Source: Rhodococcus marinonascens NBRC 14363 (GTDB lineage Bacteria > Actinomycetota > Actinomycetes > Mycobacteriales > Mycobacteriaceae). From it: a stretch of 64,000 nucleotides of DNA. The stretch is taken from contig NZ_BCXB01000007.1 of assembly GCF_001894885.1 (NCBI RefSeq), forward strand, positions 97,211-161,210, in the 5' to 3' direction. The position numbers and the translations under genes were made by a program. Below are positions 25,588 to 32,221 of the stretch, piece by piece. The notes below the pieces were generated by a model. That model did not search any database and was not told the origin of the DNA. It saw nothing but the letters and a program-made list of their open reading frames with translations. How positions within the stretch are numbered: position 1 is the stretch's first letter; each line of letters begins with the position of its first letter.

Positions 25588-26682
25588 CTAGCGTGCAGCG
25601 GCGAGGCGGGTCTCGGCGACGGCGTCTGCCGCGGCACCGGCGAGGATGCCTTCACGCTTGGCGACATCGAGAATCTGCACGACGGTGGCGAAGATCTTCT
25701 CCACCTGTGTGCGGACATCTTTGGTCGACGTTCCGAGCCGCTCACCGGCGACCTGAATGAGCCCGCCGCCGTTGGCGACGTAGTCCGGGACCCAGATGAT
25801 GCCGCGGTCGGCGAGATCGTGTTCGACAGCCGTGTCCGCCAGCTGGTTATTGGCGGCTCCGCAGATCACCTCAGCGGTGATGGCGGCTACGGACTCACCG
25901 GTGAGCGTGGCACCCATCGCGCAGGGGGCATAGACGTCGACCGCCCTGTCAATGACGGCCGGTGCGATCGTGACCTCACGGTAGTCCCGCGCGACCCGTT
26001 CGAGGGCGGCAGCGTTGACGTCGGTCGCCACCACCGACGCGCCGTCGGCGAGCAGGAGCTTGATCAGTTGGTAGCCGACCTTGCCGGCGCCCTCGACACC
26101 TACGGTCCGTCCGGCGAGACTCGGGCTTCCCCACTTGGCCTGGGCGGCAGCCCTCATGCCGTGGAACACGCCGAGCGCAGTCATCGGGGCACTGTCGCCG
26201 GAACCACCTGCCGCGGTGTTGCATCCAACGACGTAGTCGGTTGCACGGCCCATGACGTCGAGGTCGTCGGAGTTGGTGCCCACGTCACCGGCGGTGATGT
26301 AGCGGCCGCCGAGTGTCTGCACGAAGCGTGCGTAGGCCTCGAGCAGCGCCTCCGATTTCCCGGTGGCCGGGTCGCCGATGATGACGGCCTTACCGCCGCC
26401 GAGGTCGACTCCGGCGATGGCCGATTTGTAGGTCATGCCGCGGGAGAGTCGCAGTACGTCCTTCAGGGCCGCGGCCTCGTCCGCGTATGGGTAGTAGCGG
26501 GTGCCTCCGAGGGCCGGTCCGAGCGTGGTGTCGTGAATGGCGATGATCGCCTTGAGGCCTGTAGCCGGGTCCTGGAAGAAGGTCACCTGCTCGTGCGCGG
26601 AATCGGCGGGGAAATCGGTACGTTCGAACACTCCGACGTTCCGGTGCAGTTCGGTGTCGTAACGTTCCGCAGTGAGAGTCAT
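25588..26682 (-). CDS. Glu/Leu/Phe/Val dehydrogenase (branched-chain or aromatic amino acid dehydrogenase)
   Basis: NAD-dependent oxidative deaminase of 364 residues, close in length to leucine, valine and phenylalanine dehydrogenases. Seen: GPALGGTRYYPY near residue 55, the catalytic lysine region GMTYKSAIAGVDLGGGKAVI, GPD-like motif AGDVGTNSDDLDVMG with the catalytic Asp, and the Rossmann loop GVEGAGKVGYQL near residue 200. It converts an amino acid to the 2-oxoacid, releasing ammonia. It starts six bases after the stop of the indolepyruvate:ferredoxin oxidoreductase gene, with GAAAGG within that gene's end, so the two form an operon for amino acid degradation. Confidence 0.92.
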   Translation of the reverse strand: MTLTAERYDTELHRNVGVFERTDFPADSAHEQVTFFQDPATGLKAIIAIHDTTLGPALGGTRYYPYADEAAALKDVLRLSRGMTYKSAIAGVDLGGGKAVIIGDPATGKSEALLEAYARFVQTLGGRYITAGDVGTNSDDLDVMGRATDYVVGCNTAAGGSGDSAPMTALGVFHGMRAAAQAKWGSPSLAGRTVGVEGAGKVGYQLIKLLLADGASVVATDVNAAALERVARDYREVTIAPAVIDRAVDVYAPCAMGATLTGESVAAITAEVICGAANNQLADTAVEHDLADRGIIWVPDYVANGGGLIQVAGERLGTSTKDVRTQVEKIFATVVQILDVAKREGILAGAAADAVAETRLAAAR

Positions 26683-26688
26683 CTGTTC

Positions 26689-29600
26689 TCAGGGCCTTTC
26701 GAAATCTGTATTGATTGTGATGGAGGAGACGTCCACGCCGAGTTCGGTGAGACGTTGGAGGTAGACGGCGACGTTGCGCAATTTCACGTCCTCGTAGCCC
26801 CGCACGAAGTCGGGTGTCGCGGCGATCAGCATGGCGGTGTCGTAGCTTCCGGCGGAGAGGTCTGCGATCAGCCCCGTCACTGTCGTCTCGTAATGCGCGA
26901 GCAGCTGTCGCTCGAGCTGACGGACTTTGGCGTAGCCGAACGGGTCGAATGCGGTGCCGCGCAGGAATTTCGCCTTGGAAAGTGCCTTGAGTGCAACGTG
27001 CGAGCGGGGGCCGAAACCGATCTTGCTCTTGCGGCCCAGAGCTTTCAGGACCGGCGGGTGCAGCTTGTAGGTGAGCTTGCCCGCGCCGGGCACCTCGCCG
27101 GCGGCCGCCTCGAGGAAGGCGGGATCGGTAAGCATCCGGGCCACTTCGTACTCGTCCTTGTAAGCGGTGAGCTTGTGCAGCCCCTCCGCGACGGCCTCAC
27201 TGAATTCGGTGCGGTAACCGAGCGTGCGCTCAGCGTCCCATGCCCGCTGCACGAGGGCGAGGTACCGGGCCGCAACGCGATCGCCTTGGAACGCGACCAG
27301 GTTGGCGGCGCGGCGCTGCGTCAGCTCGAGAGTTGCGCCGCCGAGAGTGGACCCGGCGAACAGGTGGGTTGGGACGACGGTGTCGCTACGCTGCGGCACG
27401 CCAGCCGGTCCGGTGGCCGCGAGGAACGCCGCACGGTCGGCGACAGCAACGCGTCCCCAGTGGAATGCTGCCTTGTTGGACTCCACCGCCACACCGTTGA
27501 TCTCGAGGGCCTCCTCGATGAAGCGAACGGGAACGGGCAGCCCGCCGGCCTGATACGCCGCACCGACCAACAGGAAGTTTGCGGCGGCGGTGCTGCCGAA
27601 CAGTGCCGTGGCGGCAGCGAGCCCGTCGATCGCGGTCAGTTCGCGGGAGGAAACGTCGAGACGCTCGAGCAACTTTCCCTCGTCGGGGTAGCGGACGGCC
27701 GGGTCGTACACCATGTCACCGGTCGGGGTCTGACTCGTCGACGCGATGGTAACCGTGCGGTCGGAACTGCCGAAACCGGCGTACTTGGCGTCGGCCGCGG
27801 TCAGCAGGTCGAACGCGAGAACGCAGTCGGCGGTGGCCGGGCTGATCCTGTTGGAGGGCGCAGCACCCCCGGACCGCATCTTCCCGTCGCTGAGCCGAAG
27901 GTGTGACGTGACCGGTCCGGCTTTCTGGCTCAGACCGGTCTGGTCGAGGCCTTCGACATGCAGTCCGGCTCGCAGGGCCGCCATGCCCAGGACCTGGTTG
28001 ACGGTGACGATGCCCGTTCCGCCAACACCGGCCATGAACAGGTTGTGCGTTCCGGTCCACACCGAGGTGACGGGATCGCCGACCTCAGGCGGGGTGGGCA
28101 CCTCGCGCCGCCTCTCGGCTGCGCCTCCTTCTGGCAACTCGACCGTCACGAACGACGGGCAGTCGCCCTCGAGGCAGGAGTAGTCGGTGTTGCAAGTGGT
28201 CTGATCAATTTTGGTCTTGCGCCCGAACTCGGTGTCGACGGGCTGCACCGAAAGGCAGTTCGATTTCACACCGCAATCACCACAGCCTTCGCAGACGGCC
28301 TCGTTGATGACGACGCGGGTGCGTCGAGCGGGTAGCTTGCCACGCTTGCGCTTGCGGCGAGCCTCGGCAGCGCACTGCTGGTCGAAGATCAGCACGGTGA
28401 CGCCCTCGATGTCACGCAGGACGCGCTGCGCCTCGTCGAGACGGCTGCGGTCCCACACCACAGTGCCCTCGGCGAAATGGGCGCCCTTGTGCCGCTTCGG
28501 TTCCTCGGCGCACACGATGATCTTCTCGACGCCCTCGGACGCCAGCTTGTGGGTCAGCTGCGGCACGGTCAGCCCGGCCTCGGCATCCTGAGCGCCGGTC
28601 ATCGCGACTACGGAGTTGTAGAGAACTTTGTAGGTGATGTTGACGCCGGCGGCGACGCATGCCTGGACGGCGAGCTGGCCGGAGTGGAAATACGTTCCGT
28701 CGCCAACATTCTGGAAGAGGTGTTTGACGTCGGTGAACGGGGCCTGTCCGATCCACTGAGCGCCCTCACCGCCCATCTGAGTGAGCATCGTGACGGCGCT
28801 GTCGGTGCGGCCCGACATCGTGACCAGGGTGTGGCAGCCGATACCGCCACCAGCGATCGATCCTTCGGGCACTGCGGTGGACCGGTTGTGCGGGCAGCCG
28901 GAGCAGAAATAGGGGGTACGGGAGGTCGGGAGGACGGTCAGCTCGAGACGCGGCAGCGGCGCCGGAGTCAGTGCAACCCGGCCCGCGAGGACGCGGCGCA
29001 ACGGTCCGGCGAGACGGGCGGCGGTCAGTTCGCCGTCGACAGGAATCAGGGCCTTGCCCTGGTCGTTCTTCTTGCCCAGCACGGCAGGAGTACTCGCACC
29101 GCCGTAGAGGATGTCCTTGAGTTGCGATTCGACGAACGGCATCTTTTCCTCGACGACGAGGATTTGCTCGACGCCGTCGGCAAGTTCACGGACCTTGCCC
29201 GCACCGAGTGGATAGGGCATTCCGATCTGGAGGATGCGGATGCCTGCGTCCTCGAGTTCGGGGTCGCCGAGACCGAGATCGAGCAATGCCTGGCGCAGCG
29301 AGTCATAGGCGGTGCCGACGGCGGCGATACCCAGCCAGGCCGCGGGCGGGTTCACTTCGAGTCGGTCGATGTCATTGGCGGCGCTGAACGCCTCCACCAT
29401 CGCCCAGCGTGGCCCGTAGAGGTCGGCCTCGGCGAGGACACTGTCCGGCGGGGACGCCATGATTCGCTGCTGGTAGGTCCAGGGCCGGCCGTTCCACTCG
29501 ATCTCGGGCAGGACGATGTCGAGATCGGCGAAGTTGCGGTCCAGGGTCCAGAGCCCGTCGGCCACGTCGGCGACGATCTTCATTCCCACCCAGCAACCCG

Positions 29601-30201
29601 AGACCCGGGACAGCGCAATGCCGTAGAGGCCGTATGTGATGACTTCCTCGGCATTGCGCGGGAAGAACACGGGCATGCCCATCGCGGCCATGGACCGCTC
29701 ACTGGCGCAAGGAATAGTGGAGGACTTGGCGTTGGGATCGTCACCGACAAGGGCGAGGACACCGCCGCGCGGGTTGGCCCCGTACATCGCGGCATGCCGG
29801 ATGGAGTCGCTGGCACGGTCAAGGCCGGGACCCTTCCCATACCAGACGCCGACGACGCCGTCGTGGGTGCGCTCGCCTGCCGGAAGGTCGACCTGGCTGC
29901 CCCAGACGGAGGTCGCTGCCAGTTCCTCGTTCATGCCGGGCACGAACTTCACGTCGTGGTCGGTGCGCAGCGTGGGGATGGCGGCGATGGTGCGGTCGAG
30001 GCCGGCGAGGGGGCTGCCCTGGTAGCCGGACACGAAGCTCGCGACGCGCAGTCCGGCACGGCGATCGCGCTCATGCTGTTCCACCAACTGACGAGCGATG
30101 GCCTGGACGCCGGTCATCAGCACCGGACCCGAATCGGCCCGGTATCGATCGGCGAGATCAAAGGATGCTGCAATGGGGCGAGCGTCGTCTAGCTGGGTCA
30201 T
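26689..30201 (-). CDS. Indolepyruvate:ferredoxin oxidoreductase, fused
   Basis: Single-chain 2-oxoacid:ferredoxin oxidoreductase of 1170 residues that decarboxylates indolepyruvate or related aryl/branched 2-oxoacids to acyl-CoA. Order: IorA-type pyrimidine-binding and TPP-binding regions (VSGYQGSPLAGLD near 60; YFCSGCPHNRST near 430; GGEGAQWIGQAPF), a ferredoxin-like cysteine cluster near 635 (CEGCGDCGVKSNC), then an IorB-like gamma domain (AGVGGTGIVTVNQVLGMAA near 735) and a C-terminal DUF6537-type helical region. It pairs with the dehydrogenase that follows, and is divergent from an Lrp regulator. Confidence 0.93.
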   Translation of the reverse strand: MTQLDDARPIAASFDLADRYRADSGPVLMTGVQAIARQLVEQHERDRRAGLRVASFVSGYQGSPLAGLDRTIAAIPTLRTDHDVKFVPGMNEELAATSVWGSQVDLPAGERTHDGVVGVWYGKGPGLDRASDSIRHAAMYGANPRGGVLALVGDDPNAKSSTIPCASERSMAAMGMPVFFPRNAEEVITYGLYGIALSRVSGCWVGMKIVADVADGLWTLDRNFADLDIVLPEIEWNGRPWTYQQRIMASPPDSVLAEADLYGPRWAMVEAFSAANDIDRLEVNPPAAWLGIAAVGTAYDSLRQALLDLGLGDPELEDAGIRILQIGMPYPLGAGKVRELADGVEQILVVEEKMPFVESQLKDILYGGASTPAVLGKKNDQGKALIPVDGELTAARLAGPLRRVLAGRVALTPAPLPRLELTVLPTSRTPYFCSGCPHNRSTAVPEGSIAGGGIGCHTLVTMSGRTDSAVTMLTQMGGEGAQWIGQAPFTDVKHLFQNVGDGTYFHSGQLAVQACVAAGVNITYKVLYNSVVAMTGAQDAEAGLTVPQLTHKLASEGVEKIIVCAEEPKRHKGAHFAEGTVVWDRSRLDEAQRVLRDIEGVTVLIFDQQCAAEARRKRKRGKLPARRTRVVINEAVCEGCGDCGVKSNCLSVQPVDTEFGRKTKIDQTTCNTDYSCLEGDCPSFVTVELPEGGAAERRREVPTPPEVGDPVTSVWTGTHNLFMAGVGGTGIVTVNQVLGMAALRAGLHVEGLDQTGLSQKAGPVTSHLRLSDGKMRSGGAAPSNRISPATADCVLAFDLLTAADAKYAGFGSSDRTVTIASTSQTPTGDMVYDPAVRYPDEGKLLERLDVSSRELTAIDGLAAATALFGSTAAANFLLVGAAYQAGGLPVPVRFIEEALEINGVAVESNKAAFHWGRVAVADRAAFLAATGPAGVPQRSDTVVPTHLFAGSTLGGATLELTQRRAANLVAFQGDRVAARYLALVQRAWDAERTLGYRTEFSEAVAEGLHKLTAYKDEYEVARMLTDPAFLEAAAGEVPGAGKLTYKLHPPVLKALGRKSKIGFGPRSHVALKALSKAKFLRGTAFDPFGYAKVRQLERQLLAHYETTVTGLIADLSAGSYDTAMLIAATPDFVRGYEDVKLRNVAVYLQRLTELGVDVSSITINTDFERP

Positions 30202-30223
30202 CTGCGAGTCCCGATCCGTCGCG

Positions 30224-30233
30224 TTTGATCAAA
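30224..30233. promoter_or_regulatory. Palindrome, candidate Lrp site
   Basis: TTTGATCAAA, a perfect 10-bp palindrome 23 bp upstream of the oxidoreductase ATG in the divergent region shared with the Lrp gene. Confidence 0.35.
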
Positions 30234-30286
30234 TAGTGAAATTAATCATGTAGCTTGTTCACAATTCAGGCAATGCAATCCGGATC

Positions 30287-30298
30287 AACTGATCAGTT
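30287..30298. promoter_or_regulatory. Palindrome, candidate Lrp site
   Basis: AACTGATCAGTT, a perfect 12-bp palindrome 43 bp upstream of the Lrp start. It shares the core TGATCA with the site at 30224, so both could be bound by the same regulator; 63 bp separate them. Confidence 0.4.
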
Positions 30299-30340
30299 CA
30301 CGCAGCGCGTGACGGCCGTCACTTCCAGGAGGTACCCAAA

Positions 30341-30883
30341 GTGCTCAGCATCGACAAGCTAGACGCACAGTTGCTCGGGCTGCTCGGCCACGACTCTCGG
30401 ATGAGCGTCGCCGAACTCGCCAACTCACTAGGTGTTGCTCGCAACACGGTTCAGTCCCGCATGAAACGCATGGAGACCAGCGGGCTGCTCACCGGATTTC
30501 GCCCGAATCTCGACCTCGCGAGGGTCGGTATTCCGATCCAGGCGTTCGTGGGACTCGAAGTCGAACAGGGCAAGCTGACCGCCGTCGGCAATCGCCTCGT
30601 CGATCTCTCGGAGGTCATCGAGATCCACGCGACCACCGGCCGCGAGGACCTGCTGGTGCGGGTGGCCACGTCTACACACGCGGAACTGCAGAAACTGCTC
30701 GAGCGAATCGCGAACCTGCCGGGCATCTCTCATTCGACTACCACAATCGCACTCACCAGCCCACTGTCGTATCGGATTCAACCGCTGCTCGAGCAACTCA
30801 CCGATGACTCCGGGTGGGGCAGATCCACAGCCCTGCCCACTCCCCGCCCGCGGACCGGTGCAGTTGTTCCACAGCGTGAGTGA
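30341..30883 (+). CDS. Lrp/AsnC family transcriptional regulator
   Basis: Regulator of 180 residues. The N-terminal winged helix reads LDAQLLGLLGHDSRMSVAELA then SLGVARNTVQSRMKRME; the C-terminal RAM/ligand-binding domain includes GLEVEQGKLTAVGNRLVDL, VIEIHATTGREDLLVRVA and a conserved LPGISHSTTTIAL. The GTG start follows AGGAGG. Its divergent neighbours deaminate an amino acid and oxidise the resulting 2-oxoacid, so a branched-chain or aromatic amino acid is the likely effector. Two TGATCA palindromes lie between. A 16-bp repeat follows its stop codon. Confidence 0.93.
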   Translation: MLSIDKLDAQLLGLLGHDSRMSVAELANSLGVARNTVQSRMKRMETSGLLTGFRPNLDLARVGIPIQAFVGLEVEQGKLTAVGNRLVDLSEVIEIHATTGREDLLVRVATSTHAELQKLLERIANLPGISHSTTTIALTSPLSYRIQPLLEQLTDDSGWGRSTALPTPRPRTGAVVPQRE

Positions 30884-30906
30884 GAGCCAGCGTCGGTCAG
30901 AGCCAG

Positions 30907-30960
30907 AGTCAGCGCCAGTGAGAGTCAGCGCCAGTGAGAGTCAGCGCCAGTGAGAGTCAG
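30907..30960. repeat. 16-bp tandem repeat, three copies
   Basis: AGTCAGCGCCAGTGAG is repeated at 30907, 30923 and 30939, with a six-base partial fourth copy. It starts 24 bases after the Lrp stop codon; the bases between (GAGAGCCAGCGTCGGTCAGAG) look like a degenerate further copy. Confidence 0.9.
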
Positions 30961-31092
30961 AGACGTACTGCCTTACTCCAAGCGCCCTTCACCCAGACGA
31001 CGTGGCACCGCAATATCGTCGATCGCGCTCGACTGCTTCGCCGACGAGGTGACAGCGTTTGGGTATGACGAGCATGGGAGCGCAGCCCCACG

Positions 31093-31740
31093 CTATCTGT
31101 CCGAGGCCCGCCGGTGCGCGACGAAGAGAAGCCACAACACCGGTGCGCCGACGACCGCGATGATCGTCGCGAAGACCCGCAGCGCGACGACCCCCTCACC
31201 GAAGGGAGCGATCATCAGGACAATCGTGCAGACGACGGCGCCGAGCAGTCGCCAATGAGAGGCGAGGAAGCCTGCGACCACGGCCCTCATGCTGCGGGCG
31301 AGGAAGCGCACTGGCGACTGCGGCTTCGACCGCCGGGGCGGAGGCGAAGTCAGGTCCGGAGATACTGTCGTATTACTCACTGCGGCAACCAATTTCGGGG
31401 CACAGGCACCGACCGGAGGGGTCTCACCGTCTGGCTCGCATCGAAATAGGGCCATACCCACAGCGTCCGCGTACGCGACGGCCTCGTCGGTGTATCCGGA
31501 ACCCGAGAAGTACAGCAGTTTTCTGGCGTGACTGGTTCCGCGGGCCCCGTACAGACTCTGGAGGTGCGACCGCCCGGCACTGCCCCCACGCCATTTCACC
31601 TGAGCGTAGGCGCGGGACGAATGGACGTCGATGCCGCCGCCCGCCCCACCGAGTAGCGCTGCCGCGTCACCGTATCCGAGCCGTTGCATCTGCTGGGCCG
31701 CGTTGACTTCCGCTTCAGCCGGTGTGCGAATGCGCGCCAT
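31093..31740 (-). CDS. Mrr-like restriction endonuclease domain protein with C-terminal membrane helices
   Basis: Protein of 215 residues. The N-terminal 100 residues carry a PD-(D/E)xK nuclease signature of the Mrr type: an acidic helix, GGIDVHSSRAYAQVKWRGG (Asp then Gln-x-Lys) and later LLYFSGSGYTDEAVAYA. After a Pro/Ser linker come two hydrophobic helices near residues 165-205, so the nuclease is tethered to the membrane. Cleavage of foreign or modified DNA at the envelope is inferred. GGGGAG lies seven bases before the ATG. It is 31 bp downstream of the PPOX gene. Confidence 0.78.
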   Translation of the reverse strand: MARIRTPAEAEVNAAQQMQRLGYGDAAALLGGAGGGIDVHSSRAYAQVKWRGGSAGRSHLQSLYGARGTSHARKLLYFSGSGYTDEAVAYADAVGMALFRCEPDGETPPVGACAPKLVAAVSNTTVSPDLTSPPPRRSKPQSPVRFLARSMRAVVAGFLASHWRLLGAVVCTIVLMIAPFGEGVVALRVFATIIAVVGAPVLWLLFVAHRRASDR

Positions 31741-31771
31741 GCCTCACTCCCCGTGAAGTCGAACCAGTTCT

Positions 31772-32212
31772 TCACTCGAAGGTACCTGCAGATCCGGAGT
31801 AGTCCACTCCCAGCCAATGCTCCGGACGCATCCGGATGATGATCCCGCCGTCATCGAACTCCTGTTCCACGAACTGATCGACCTCATCGGCGGGTACATA
31901 GCGGCGGACGAGTCGCCGAAAGTCGTCGATGGTGGGTGTCTCGTCGAACTCCGCTGAGCCTTCGACGCTGACGTACCGATACGGCGGCGTCTCGTCCTGA
32001 ACGACAAGGCTGTAACGACCGGCGACCCGGATCAGTCGGTCTTTCATGGACCCGCGCCCGGTCCAGACGAACACGTCGCCACCGGGTTCGTAGCCGTACC
32101 AAATGGGCACGGCGAGCGGTGCCCGTCCGGCACGGGCGACGGCGATCACACCGACGTGCAGGGCGGCAAGGAACTTATGCCGTTCATCGCTGGTCATCAT
32201 TCTCCGCTGCAT
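31772..32212 (-). CDS. Pyridoxamine 5'-phosphate oxidase-like (PPOX class) protein
   Basis: Split-barrel flavin/F420-binding protein of 146 residues. HVGVIAVARAGRAPLAVPIWYGY near the N-terminus, DVFVWTGRGSMKDRLIRVAGRYSLVVQ and YRYVSVEGSAEF follow the PPOX/F420-dependent (Rv1155-like) pattern. Which cofactor it uses cannot be decided. The start is either the ATG at 32212 or tandem ATGs at 32200/32197, which lie too close to a GGAG. It starts ten bases before the stop region of the GlcD-GlcF gene and is probably co-transcribed with it. Confidence 0.85.
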   Translation of the reverse strand: MQRRMMTSDERHKFLAALHVGVIAVARAGRAPLAVPIWYGYEPGGDVFVWTGRGSMKDRLIRVAGRYSLVVQDETPPYRYVSVEGSAEFDETPTIDDFRRLVRRYVPADEVDQFVEQEFDDGGIIIRMRPEHWLGVDYSGSAGTFE

Positions 32213-32221
32213 GTCTGCGCT

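Noticed and set aside
25519..27906. 795-codon plus-strand open frame
   Set aside because: It is antisense to the amino acid dehydrogenase and the oxidoreductase, both with clear motifs; such long antisense frames are expected in high-GC3 DNA.
28477..30192. 571-codon plus-strand open frame
   Set aside because: Antisense shadow of the fused oxidoreductase; no recognisable domain, no ribosome-binding site.
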